The notes under the pieces were generated by a model. The model was not told the DNA's origin. It did no database searches and saw only the letters and a list, made by a program, of their open reading frames with translations. From 13-2-20CM-66-19 sp963824395 (GTDB taxonomy: Bacteria > Pseudomonadota > Gammaproteobacteria > Steroidobacterales > Steroidobacteraceae), in assembly GCA_963824395.1 (NCBI GenBank), contig CAWGPF010000005.1, forward strand, positions 558,001 to 622,000: a stretch of DNA of 64,000 nt, given 5' to 3'. Of this stretch, positions 24,855 through 32,548 are shown one piece after another. Every line of letters starts with the position of its first letter. Positions within the stretch are counted from its first letter, which is position 1. A program made the translations under genes and the position numbers.

Positions 24855-25547
24855 ATGCCCTCGAGCATCCACAGCCAAGCCGTGCCGCGCAGCGGCAATG
24901 CGGCGAACGCCATCGCAGGCACGGGCCCCGACACCGAGAGCGAGCACAGCGGCACACCTCACGTGCTGCCGCCATTGCCGTACTCGCTGAATGCGCTGGA
25001 GCCGGTCATCTCTGCGAAGACGCTGTCGTTTCATTACGAGAAGCACCACAAGGCCTATGTCGACAAAGTCAACAGCCTGGTGGGCGGCACACCGCTCGCG
25101 GAATTGAGCTTAGAGGCGCTCATCCTGCATACCGCAGGCAAGCCCGAGCACGTTGAAGTCTTCAACAACGCGGCGCAGGCCTGGAACCACACGTTCTACT
25201 GGCACTGCCTCACCCCCCAGGTCGAGGGAGACATCCCCTCCGCGCTGCAGAGGAAGCTCAAGGAGTCCTTCGGGGACGTGAGCTCCTTCAAGAAGGAATT
25301 CGCCGCCGCCGCCGTAAGCCAGTTTGGTTCAGGCTGGGCGTGGCTGGTACTCGATGGTTCGAAGCTGCGCGTGATCAAGACCGCCAACGGTGAAGATCCG
25401 CTGCCCTCGCACCTGCGTCCGCTGCTGACGCTCGACGTCTGGGAGCATGCCTACTACCTCGACTACCAGAATCGCCGGCCCGATTACGTGCAGGCGGTAC
25501 TCGACAAGATTCTCAACTGGGAGTTTGCTGCCGCCAATCTCGGCTAG
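24855..25547 (+). CDS. sodB: Superoxide dismutase, Fe type
   Basis: The SOD fold begins at LPPLPYSLNALEPVIS. Metal ligands are His in FHYEKHHKAY, His in WNHTFYWHCL, and Asp and His in LDVWEHAYYLDY. AAQAWNHTFYWHCL and SGWAWLV are typical of Fe-SODs. It converts superoxide to peroxide and oxygen, normally in the cytoplasm. About 35 residues before the usual start are low-complexity and carry no signal peptide. ATG 24855 has AGGAG about 11 nt upstream; ATG 24825 or a later start is possible. It opens a run of stress genes. Confidence 0.92.
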   Translation: MPSSIHSQAVPRSGNAANAIAGTGPDTESEHSGTPHVLPPLPYSLNALEPVISAKTLSFHYEKHHKAYVDKVNSLVGGTPLAELSLEALILHTAGKPEHVEVFNNAAQAWNHTFYWHCLTPQVEGDIPSALQRKLKESFGDVSSFKKEFAAAAVSQFGSGWAWLVLDGSKLRVIKTANGEDPLPSHLRPLLTLDVWEHAYYLDYQNRRPDYVQAVLDKILNWEFAAANLG

Positions 25548-25571
25548 GAGGCTGCGGGGCACGGCGTCGCC

Positions 25572-25589
25572 TGTAGCCGCAGTCCTACA
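25572..25589. promoter_or_regulatory. GacA-box-like dyad upstream of DUF883 operon
   Basis: TGTAGC, six bases, CCTACA: 11 of 12 positions match TGTAGG-N6-CCTACA. It lies in the sodB-DUF883 gap, 123 nt before GTG 25713. Confidence 0.45.
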
Positions 25590-25712
25590 CTGCGTCTGCA
25601 GCGACCCCGACCGACCCGTCAAGCTTTCTCGCCGATACTGGGAAGATACAGAAAACGCGTCATTGTGACCGCCGGGCCTGCGAAGGTCCGCTACCTTGAG
25701 GAGAGAACGATC

Positions 25713-26081
25713 GTGGAAGGAACAGCGAAGGATTTCGATCAGAGCTTCCGTGCCGGCAAGAGCGCCGCCAAGGACAAAGTGCATCAGGTGGGAGCCGCGG
25801 CCAGCGACGAGGTTCAGAATCTCATTGCGGACGTCGAGGACCTGATTGACCGGGTCAGCGACGCTGCGGATCCGGAGGTCAAGCGACTGCGCTCCAAGGT
25901 GGCCGCGGCCGTGGCCTCGACCAAGAAGACCATAGCCTCCGGCGCCGATCAGGTACAGCGTCAGGCGAAGGACGCTTTCGATGCGAGCGATCGTTACGTG
26001 CGCAATCAGCCCTGGGAAGCGATTGGCATCGCAGCACTCGCTGGCGTTGCGGTCGGCTTTCTGCTGTCCTCACGTCGCTGA
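25713..26081 (+). CDS. DUF883 (ElaB/YqjD/YgaM-like) membrane-anchored protein
   Basis: 122 residues. A long charged helix (about 25-90, NLIADVEDLIDRVSDAADPEVKRLRSKV) is followed by RYVRNQPWEAIGIAALAGVAVGFLLSSRR, the family's C-terminal tail-anchor with its terminal Arg residues. In E. coli these proteins are stationary-phase induced, bind ribosomes and sit in the inner membrane. GTG 25713 has GAGGAG upstream; a start at 25665 would add 16 residues. It is the first gene of a three-gene unit. Confidence 0.88.
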   Translation: MEGTAKDFDQSFRAGKSAAKDKVHQVGAAASDEVQNLIADVEDLIDRVSDAADPEVKRLRSKVAAAVASTKKTIASGADQVQRQAKDAFDASDRYVRNQPWEAIGIAALAGVAVGFLLSSRR

Positions 26082-26102
26082 CAGCGTCTGGACGCAGGCG
26101 GC

Positions 26103-26489
26103 ATGATTGACCGACTCTCGGCCACGGCCTCGATCGCGCTGCGGCACGCGGGTGCCTACGCCGATCTGATTGCCAGTGATCTGAGCGCGAGCTCGGAGGA
26201 CCTGCGACGTCAGCTGGTCGCCGCGGCAGCGCTGGGGCTGGGCATCCTGCTCGCCGCAGCGCTCGGCTGTGTACTGGCAATCGCTGCAGCGTGGGATACA
26301 CCCGCGCGGCTGTGGGTCATTGGCGGGTTGATCGTGGCCGCGCTCCTGGTGGTAGTGGTGAGCCTGCTGCGCCTGCGGCGCGCGAAGGCCGGCGCCGCCC
26401 CGCTTCTCGGACAGACCGCGCGCGAATGGGGGAAGGACCGACGGCTGCTCGAGGAGCTGCTCGAGCGCCCGCAAGCGGAGGATGCATGA
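26103..26489 (+). CDS. Phage-holin-family/YqjE-like small membrane protein
   Basis: 128 residues. A helical start (ASIALRHAGAYADLIASDLSASSEDLRRQL) precedes two adjacent membrane helices (AAALGLGILLAAALGCVLAIAAAW and LWVIGGLIVAALLVVVVSLL) and a basic tail. This is the layout of the YqjE/putative holin superfamily family, which follows YqjD-type genes in many proteobacteria. There is no phage context, so a holin role is unlikely. Its last bases overlap the next gene by 4 nt (ATGA). Confidence 0.8.
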   Translation: MIDRLSATASIALRHAGAYADLIASDLSASSEDLRRQLVAAAALGLGILLAAALGCVLAIAAAWDTPARLWVIGGLIVAALLVVVVSLLRLRRAKAGAAPLLGQTAREWGKDRRLLEELLERPQAEDA

Positions 26490-26764
26490 GCGCAGCGATG
26501 GAGTTGCGCGCTGCGGCCGCAAGGCTGACCCTCGAGCGCGATCGCGAAGAGCTGCGCCAGGCGCTCGGCTCACAGGAGGACCGCAGCGCCCCGGGTTTTC
26601 CGCGCAGCGCAACCTTCCGCTGGGTACTCGGGCGCCTGAGTGCACGTTCCATAGCCTCGACGGCGCTGACCGCGGTCATGATGCGGCCCGGGCTGCTGCA
26701 GTTCGTCGGCCGCTGGGCGCTGGCGCGGCGCGGCGCGCGCCGGGCAATGCGGCTGAAGACTTAA
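26486..26764 (+). CDS. Small YqjK-like protein
   Basis: 92 residues starting at the ATGA overlap with the preceding gene, so translation is probably coupled. An N-terminal Arg/Glu/Leu-rich helix (AAARLTLERDREELRQAL) is followed by a more hydrophobic C-terminal part ending ARRGARRAMRLKT. It occupies the YqjK position of the yqjD-yqjE-yqjK arrangement. The function is unknown. Confidence 0.7.
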   Translation: MSAAMELRAAAARLTLERDREELRQALGSQEDRSAPGFPRSATFRWVLGRLSARSIASTALTAVMMRPGLLQFVGRWALARRGARRAMRLKT

Positions 26765-26787
26765 CGTAAAGAAAATCAGGAGCGATC

Positions 26788-27381
26788 GTGACAGATAACG
26801 GAAAAGCCGGCACCAATGGCACCCACGGTCTGAGCAGCATCGCGACGCTGCGCCAGCGGGCCCGCGAGCACATTGAGAAAGGGGCGGTCACCGAGACCTA
26901 TGCGGCAGACCGCGAAACCGTACTGCGGTTGCTGAATGAGGCGCTCGCGACCGAGATCGTTTGCACGCTGCGCTATCGACGCCATTTCTTCATGGCCAAC
27001 GGCGTGCAGGCCGAGTCGGTTAAGGAGGAGTTCCGCACGCATGCTCTGGAAGAGCAGGCGCACGCGGACATGATTGCCGCGCGCATCGTACAGCTCGATG
27101 GTGAGCCGAACTTCGACCCGCGCGGCCTTGCCGAGCGCAGTCACGCGGAGTACGTAGCCGGCGCCTCCCTGAACGACATGATTTGTGAAGACCTGGTGGC
27201 CGAGCGCGTGGCGATCGATTCCTACAAGGAAATGATTGCCTTCGTCGGATCAGGCGATCCGACCACCAAGCGCATGCTCGAGGAGATTCTCGCAAAAGAG
27301 GAAGAGCACGCCGAGGACCTCTCGAGCATGCTCGTGACGGTGAGCCCGCCGTCCCGCCCCACGGAACAAGCGCGACGATGA
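26788..27381 (+). CDS. Ferritin-like/bacterioferritin-type diiron protein
   Basis: 197 residues forming a four-helix bundle with paired diiron motifs. Helix 1 has LLNEALATEIVCTLRYRRHFF (Glu), helix 2 has EEQAHADMIAARI (ExxH), helix 3 has CEDLVAERVAIDSYKEMIAF (Glu), and helix 4 has ILAKEEEHAEDL (ExxH). It could store iron or use it to reduce peroxide in the cytoplasm. It lacks the heme Met of true bacterioferritin in any place I can identify. It follows the DUF883 operon by 23 nt and probably belongs to the same transcript. Confidence 0.85.
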   Translation: MTDNGKAGTNGTHGLSSIATLRQRAREHIEKGAVTETYAADRETVLRLLNEALATEIVCTLRYRRHFFMANGVQAESVKEEFRTHALEEQAHADMIAARIVQLDGEPNFDPRGLAERSHAEYVAGASLNDMICEDLVAERVAIDSYKEMIAFVGSGDPTTKRMLEEILAKEEEHAEDLSSMLVTVSPPSRPTEQARR

Positions 27382-27526
27382 ATCGCTGCGTGCGACATCA
27401 GGGCTCATGGTTTGGGCGCATAACTGCGCCGGCGGACGCGTCAACCCCCACGGCTGATACCGACCCCCCGGTCATGCCCGCGACGCGTCTGCATTTTCTT
27501 CGTGCGCCGGGATTCTGGGTGCTCAG

Positions 27527-27688
27527 ATGCCCGTCGTCTTATTGATTGGTGGGTTACTGCTGGGCGCTAGGATTTACCGGCGACACCGCCGCCAGCAGCG
27601 GGCAGAGCACGCCCGGAGCGCGGCGGCGCGGCGCTGGGAGGACGATGGTGGCGCCGTGCGCACCACCGAGGAGCAACCCCGGCCCTGA
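27527..27688 (+). CDS. Small membrane-anchored basic protein
   Basis: 53 residues from ATG 27527: a short hydrophobic N-terminus (PVVLLIGGLLLGARIY), then a very basic stretch (RRHRRQQRAEHAR) and an acidic-polar tail. The layout of one anchor plus a positively charged juxtamembrane segment is common in genuine small membrane proteins. No ribosome site is clear. The intervals 27382-27526 and 27689-27822 show nothing else. Confidence 0.4.
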   Translation: MPVVLLIGGLLLGARIYRRHRRQQRAEHARSAAARRWEDDGGAVRTTEEQPRP

Positions 27689-27822
27689 AGGCCGCAACTC
27701 CCTGCGGCACGCTATCATGCGGCATCGGCGGCAATCGCCATTCCAGGAAGCCCGCTTGAAGCGTCGTCCTCATTCGCCGCCCGATCATTGGCAGTGCTCC
27801 TAGTGCAGCCGAATCCCAGACG

Positions 27823-29220
27823 ATGAGTACTGCTGCGCGTCAGTTGATCGTCGTGGGTCTCCTGCTGGCGGCGGTGATCGGCCTGTTCGTGGCCGCCGAG
27901 TCAGGACAGCAGAAGCTCGCGGCTGCCACGGCGCAGGTCGAGGCTGCAGCCGAACGGGAACACGCTCTGGGCGATGTGCTGCAGATGCTGAGCGAGGCGG
28001 AGAGCGGCCAGCGCGGCTATATCCTGATCGGCAACGAAACGTACCTGGTGCCCTACACCGAGGCGCAGGAACAACTGCCCGGCAAGCTCTCCCGGCTCAC
28101 CGACGCCTTCGCCGGGGCAGAACCCACCCTGCGCTCGAACGTCGATGAGGTCGTCAGGCTCAGCCGCGCCAAGCTGCAGGAGATGAGCCGGACCCTGAAT
28201 CTGTACCGCGACCGGGGACGCAGCGCGGCGATTTCGCTCATCAGAACGGATCTGGGTCAGCGCACGATGACGCTGATCGCGGATCTCGTGGAGCGCATCC
28301 AGGCAGCCGAGACGGACGATATGCTGGCGGCGAGTCGTTCATGGCGCACGGATCGCTGGCTGAATCTTGCGATCAGCAGCGGCGCGCTGCTGGTAAGCCT
28401 GTCGCTCGTCTGGTTCCTGCGCCGGCTGGTACTGCGCTACATGTACTCCAAGGAGCAGGAAGTTGAGGAATCTGCGGAGCGCGAGGCACAACTGGAACGG
28501 GTCGTCCAGCGGCGCACCGAGGATTTATCCGAGCTGTCGACGCAGCTACAGTCGGTCGCGGAGAAGGAACGCGCCGCGCTGTCACGTGAGTTGCACGATG
28601 AACTGGGCGGCCTGCTCGTGGCGGCGCGCATGGACCTGTCGTGGCTGGAGGAAAAAGTGGCGAGCACCGATCCTGAGGTCCAGGCGCAGTTCAAGCGGGT
28701 GCATGATGCACTCCAGGAAGGCGTCGAACTCAAGCGCCGGGTCGTTGAGAATCTGCGCCCGACGCTGCTCGACAATCTCGGGCTGGTTTCTGCGCTGCGC
28801 TGGCAGGTGTCCGATTCCTGCGGACGCGCGGGACTCAACTGCATAGAGCGCTATCCCGAGGAAGAACTCAATCTGACTCCGGAGGCTTCGATCGCGATTT
28901 TCCGCATCGTGCAGGAGGCGCTCACCAACATCCTCAAGCACGCGCAGGCTAAGAACGTCGAAGTCTCGGTCGAAATCCGCGAGGACTCCCTAGTGCTCGC
29001 CATCCGGGATGATGGGGTTGGCCTGCCGCTCGACCGGCGGCGGGCACTGCGCTCGCATGGGCTCGCCTCCATGCGCCACCGGGCGAGCGGTTTCGGGGGC
29101 CAGTGGCACATCACGCGCCGCCCGGAGCGGGGCACGGAAATCGAGGTGCGGCTGCCGTTACAGCGTATTGCTGCGGTAGCGCCCGCGACGCGGTCGCTGT
29201 CAGCCACCGTCTCAGCCTAA
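27823..29220 (+). CDS. Membrane sensor histidine kinase, CHASE3 plus HisKA_3 (NarX/DesK class)
   Basis: 465 residues. The first membrane helix (about 8-24) is followed by a periplasmic CHASE3 domain (AESGQRGYILIGNETYLVPY), a second helix (about 185-205), a coiled coil, and the HisKA_3 dimerisation helix with His258 in ELHDELGG. The HATPase domain has NILKHAQAKNVEV, DDGVGLP and HGLASMRHRASGFGG. Kinases of this class phosphorylate NarL-type regulators. The GacA/UvrY-like regulator at 29793-30425 is the likely partner. Its stop overlaps, tail to tail, the stop of the receiver gene by 4 nt. Confidence 0.93.
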   Translation: MSTAARQLIVVGLLLAAVIGLFVAAESGQQKLAAATAQVEAAAEREHALGDVLQMLSEAESGQRGYILIGNETYLVPYTEAQEQLPGKLSRLTDAFAGAEPTLRSNVDEVVRLSRAKLQEMSRTLNLYRDRGRSAAISLIRTDLGQRTMTLIADLVERIQAAETDDMLAASRSWRTDRWLNLAISSGALLVSLSLVWFLRRLVLRYMYSKEQEVEESAEREAQLERVVQRRTEDLSELSTQLQSVAEKERAALSRELHDELGGLLVAARMDLSWLEEKVASTDPEVQAQFKRVHDALQEGVELKRRVVENLRPTLLDNLGLVSALRWQVSDSCGRAGLNCIERYPEEELNLTPEASIAIFRIVQEALTNILKHAQAKNVEVSVEIREDSLVLAIRDDGVGLPLDRRRALRSHGLASMRHRASGFGGQWHITRRPERGTEIEVRLPLQRIAAVAPATRSLSATVSA

Positions 29221-29654
29221 GAGGCCGCGTCTCCGAAGCGTTCTTTGGCGAAGCCCTGCAAAAGGCCCGGCAGGCGAAAGTAGTCGCGCGATTTGTCGAG
29301 GAACGCCTCGACGCCGAAAGTTTCCGCCTCGCGCCGGTACTCGGGCAGGCCGAAGTTGGTCAAAATGATGACCTTAGGGCGCAGCGTGGATTTTTCGCGC
29401 GCGAGTGAACGCAGCACACCGAATCCGGAGCCGCTGCGCAGGTGCAGGTCCAGAATCAGGACATCAGGGACGGCGGCACTGATACGGCTGACTGCGTCCA
29501 TCTCGGTCTGCACGGTATCGATCAGATCGACATCGGGGAGGCGACGGATGAGTTCCGAGAGCCGGGCCGCCAGCAGCGACGAATCCTCGACCAGGAGAAC
29601 ACGCAGCGCTGAGTTAGGGGACATGATCCTTACGCTCGCCAGAGTCATCGCCAC
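29217..29654 (-). CDS. Single-domain response regulator (receiver only)
   Basis: 145 residues. An intact receiver: LLVEDSS, phospho-acceptor Asp in LILDLHLRSGSGFGVL, Thr in IILTN, and Lys in FLDKSRDY. There is no output domain, so it may act as a phosphate sink or a protein-interaction switch for the neighbouring CHASE3 kinase. The start could be ATG 29654 or the ATG of MSPNSALRV near 29624. Confidence 0.85.
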   Translation of the reverse strand: MAMTLASVRIMSPNSALRVLLVEDSSLLAARLSELIRRLPDVDLIDTVQTEMDAVSRISAAVPDVLILDLHLRSGSGFGVLRSLAREKSTLRPKVIILTNFGLPEYRREAETFGVEAFLDKSRDYFRLPGLLQGFAKERFGDAAS

Positions 29655-29792
29655 TCACCGAGTCGCAGCCGGGCAGGCTGCCCGCGCCCTCCGTCTTAGG
29701 TGGATACAAAGGATAATGACGCGGTGCGGCATCCGCTGCCCGCACCGATCCCGCCGAAATGTCAGCCGCTACCGACGCAGATTTCACTTAGC

Positions 29793-30425
29793 TCACTGGA
29801 CCAGTCCGTTGCGCAGCGCGTAGGTGGTCAGGTCGGCGTTGGTATCGAGATTCATCTTCTCGAGGACGCGCGCGCGATAGGTGCTGACAGTCTTGACGCT
29901 GATGAACAGCTCCTGCGCAATCTCAGAAACTGAACGCCCGACGGCCAGTTTGCACAGGATCTGGAACTCGCGCTGCGACAAGGATGCATGCAGCGGTTGA
30001 TCGGTCGGCTCATCCAGGGCGGTGACCAGCATCTCGCTCAGAGTCGCGCTGACGAAGCGCCGGCCGGCAAGCACCGTGTGCACGGCACGCATGAATTCCT
30101 CGGGAGCCTGATCCTTGGCAAGGTAGCCTGAGGCACCGGCGCGCAGCACATTGATGGCGTACTGCTTTTCCGCGAATCCACTGATGACGAGTACCCGGGT
30201 TTCCGGGTGCCCGGAGCGAATGTGCCGCAGAATGTCGATGCCGCTGCGGTCCGGCATATTGATATCGAGTATTACGAGGTCCCAGCGGTCCTCGCGAAGC
30301 TGCTGCAGGGTCTCGGCGCCGGTGCCGGTCTCACCGATCTTCTCGATTGCGCGATCCTGCTCGAGATAATGTCTCAGGCCGGTCCGCACCATCGCGTGGT
30401 CATCAGCAATTAATACGCTTGGCAT
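29793..30425 (-). CDS. NarL/FixJ-family response regulator, GacA/UvrY-like
   Basis: 210 residues. The receiver has DDH, phospho-acceptor Asp54 in VILDINMPD, the switch Ser in LVISG, and Lys in YLAKDQ. The LuxR-type helix-turn-helix (about 147-205) has LSQREFQILCKLAVGRSVSEIAQ and a recognition helix in ISVKTVSTYRARVLEKM. The sequence resembles GacA/UvrY/SirA. These proteins bind TGTAAG-N6-CTTACA-type dyads. A very similar perfect dyad lies 103 nt before this gene, which suggests autoregulation. Confidence 0.92.
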   Translation of the reverse strand: MPSVLIADDHAMVRTGLRHYLEQDRAIEKIGETGTGAETLQQLREDRWDLVILDINMPDRSGIDILRHIRSGHPETRVLVISGFAEKQYAINVLRAGASGYLAKDQAPEEFMRAVHTVLAGRRFVSATLSEMLVTALDEPTDQPLHASLSQREFQILCKLAVGRSVSEIAQELFISVKTVSTYRARVLEKMNLDTNADLTTYALRNGLVQ

Positions 30426-30528
30426 TGAACCTCCTGTGGCGGCAATCCGTGACTCGGACAGTACTGACGGCAGGCGTGACAGTACCCGCTCAGCATAAGC
30501 GGGAGCGTACGCCTTTCGCCTGACCCAA

Positions 30529-30546
30529 TGTAGGCCACCTCCTACA
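30529..30546. promoter_or_regulatory. Perfect GacA-box-like dyad TGTAGG-N6-CCTACA upstream of the response regulator gene
   Basis: TGTAGG (30529-30534), six bases, CCTACA (30541-30546), with exact 6-bp arms. It lies 103 nt before the regulator start on the minus strand. Another right half-site (CCTACG) follows at 30551-30556. The architecture equals the Gac box (6-bp arms, N6) with one base changed per arm. Confidence 0.6.
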
Positions 30547-30735
30547 AGTTCCTACGCGGCCGCCGGGCAAATCAGCCGCCTTCCGAGCGCATCGCGGCGA
30601 GTGGAGCGAGCGCGGAAAGTAACCCTTCCCGGGCACATCGCCACTGCGATGCGGCGTGAGAGCAGCACACGCGGTGCGGCTTTAACTTAAGACATGTTCC
30701 GCGCGGACAGTTGCGCGCGCGGCCGAGACGCGCAG

Positions 30736-30753
30736 AGTAGGGCGCAACCTACG
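30736..30753. promoter_or_regulatory. GacA-box-like dyad upstream of BON gene
   Basis: AGTAGG, six bases, CCTACG: the inner 5-bp arms GTAGG and CCTAC are exact. It lies 103 nt before the BON gene start, the same spacing as the site before the regulator gene. The remainder of the 30426-30856 intergenic region holds no recognisable gene. Confidence 0.5.
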
Positions 30754-30856
30754 ATCTAAGGCGTGGGGCGGGGACGGCGCCGCGGCACTCTTTCCTGCAC
30801 GATACAACACGCATAGTGCCGCGACGCAGCCCGGTCCATTCGAGGAGCATCGTGTT

Positions 30857-31183
30857 ATGAACGCCAAACCCATTCTCGCGAGTCTCATTGCCGCATCGCT
30901 GGCGGGGCCGGTGTTCGTCAACGCTGAAGAGCCGGCTGCGGACAGCCAGACACAGCTTGTGAAGGATTCTGCGATTACTGCGGCCGTGAAATCCAAGCTG
31001 GCCGCCAATCATCTAGCGAGTACGACGCAGTGGCAGGTCGATACGGATGGTAATGGCGTGGTGTGGCTCAGCGGCACGACGCGCACCCAGGAAGCTGCGG
31101 ATCGGGCGGTGGAGATTGCGCGCACCACGGAGGGTGTTTCCTGGGTGAAAAGCAGCATCGAGGTGACGCTGCCGGCCAAGTAA
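30857..31183 (+). CDS. Periplasmic BON-domain protein (OsmY-like)
   Basis: 108 residues. A signal peptide (about 1-23, ILASLIAASLAGPVFVNA) precedes one BON domain (about 35-108): DSAITAAVKSKLAAN, then WQVDTDGNGVVWLSGTT, and a final strand GVSWVKSSIEV. BON domains bind phospholipids; OsmY is osmotically and stationary-phase induced. It is a likely target of the GacA-like regulator through the dyad 103 nt upstream. Confidence 0.88.
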   Translation: MNAKPILASLIAASLAGPVFVNAEEPAADSQTQLVKDSAITAAVKSKLAANHLASTTQWQVDTDGNGVVWLSGTTRTQEAADRAVEIARTTEGVSWVKSSIEVTLPAK

Positions 31184-31270
31184 CGGGCACCGCCGCGCGA
31201 GTCCAGGCAGCGTGGCGCCGGGTGCGGACCCGGGTGTGGTGCTGAGGGCGCGCCGGGCGTAAGGCCAAGG

Positions 31271-32548
31271 GTGGACCGGGAACAAATGACAGGGGTGAAT
31301 GACGTGCAGTCGCTGCGAGAAGACCGAACGCATGTTCCCGTGAGCAATCCCCGCGGCCTGATCGGACTGCCCGGGGGCACCGAAGCAGATCCTGCCGCGC
31401 GCGGTGGCGGGATGCCCATGCGCCTGCTGCAGCAGCTGTCACGGCCGCTGTGGATACTGGCGTGCTGCGCAGTAATCGTCGGGCTGCGCGCTTCGCGTGA
31501 GGCGCTCATTCCCCTCATCCTCGCCATTCTCCTGTCCCTCATGCTTTCGGGCCCCGTTGAAGGACTGCGGCGGCTGCGTATCCCGCGCGGTGTGAGCGCC
31601 ACGTTGCTGCTGCTCCTGGGAGGAATAGCGCTCGCCGGCACGATAGACGCCCTGTGGGCACCGGCGCAGGAGTGGGTGCAGAGTGCGCCGCGCATCATGC
31701 GTGAGATAGAGCACAAGGTGCGCCCGGCGCGGGCAGTGGTGCAGCGCATGAACGATCTTGCGGCCCGGGCGGCCGCGATCACCGGTTCGGAAGTGGAGAA
31801 CAATCGTGCAGCGGCCAACGCGGTCGCGCCTCCGGTGACCACGCTCGAGGTGTTGACGGAAACCGGCTGGGTGGCGGGCGGCGTCGTGACGGTCGGCGTT
31901 CTCACGCTGCTGCTGCTGTCGGCCGGACCGCCGACGCTGGCGCGCATGATGGCAGCCGTCGGCGGCAACCTGCCGGCAGTCCATGTGCTTAAGACCATCG
32001 ATGCGGTACGCGTGGAAGTCGGGCGCTATTACGGCACGCTCGCGCTCATCAACCTGAGCCTCGGCATCGCGACGGCAGTGACAATGTGGCTGCTGCACAT
32101 GCCCAACCCCGTGCTGTGGGGTGCGATGGCGGCGGCGTTGAATTTCATTCCCTACCTGGGTTCGGCGGTGACGCTGCTGGTGGTGAGCGTGGTGGCGATC
32201 GTCAGCTTCGACTCCATTCCGCACGCCCTGCTGGTCGCGGGTTCCTACCTCGGGCTTGCCACCATCGAAGGCCAGATCGTCGAGCCGGTCTTCTTCGGAC
32301 GCCGCCTGGACATCAACCCGATCGTGATCTTCATCGCACTGTGGTTCGGCGGCTGGCTGTGGGGCATCGCGGGCGTGATGTTCGCGCTGCCGGTCCTGCT
32401 GGCCATCAAGGTCGCCGCCGCGCGGGGTGGGACGGGAGTGGTACTGCGCTTCCTCGGGCCGGCGATCAGCACTCTCGATGACGCCGAGGCGCTGCGGCCG
32501 CGGCTGCAGGTGCCGACGGTACTCGGCGGGCGACTGAAGGCACGCTAG
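31271..32548 (+). CDS. AI-2E/PerM family membrane transporter
   Basis: 425 residues with about eight membrane helices. An N-terminal soluble stretch (about 1-55) is followed by a helix pair (ILACCAVIVGLRASREALIPLILAILLSLMLSGPV), the amphipathic middle region, and the family core PVLWGAMAAALNFIPYLGSAVTLL and GQIVEPVFFGRRLDINPIVIFIALWFGGWLWGIAG. Members include putative autoinducer-2 exporters and Na+/H+ antiporters; its cargo is unknown. The start is uncertain (GTG 31271 or ATG 31286). The stop overlaps the convergent oxidoreductase gene by 4 nt. Confidence 0.88.
   Translation: MDREQMTGVNDVQSLREDRTHVPVSNPRGLIGLPGGTEADPAARGGGMPMRLLQQLSRPLWILACCAVIVGLRASREALIPLILAILLSLMLSGPVEGLRRLRIPRGVSATLLLLLGGIALAGTIDALWAPAQEWVQSAPRIMREIEHKVRPARAVVQRMNDLAARAAAITGSEVENNRAAANAVAPPVTTLEVLTETGWVAGGVVTVGVLTLLLLSAGPPTLARMMAAVGGNLPAVHVLKTIDAVRVEVGRYYGTLALINLSLGIATAVTMWLLHMPNPVLWGAMAAALNFIPYLGSAVTLLVVSVVAIVSFDSIPHALLVAGSYLGLATIEGQIVEPVFFGRRLDINPIVIFIALWFGGWLWGIAGVMFALPVLLAIKVAAARGGTGVVLRFLGPAISTLDDAEALRPRLQVPTVLGGRLKAR

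Noticed and set aside
26103..26489. Prophage holin
   Set aside because: No lysin, portal or other phage gene nearby. The gene is in the yqjD-yqjE-type operon, so the holin name reflects only the family label.
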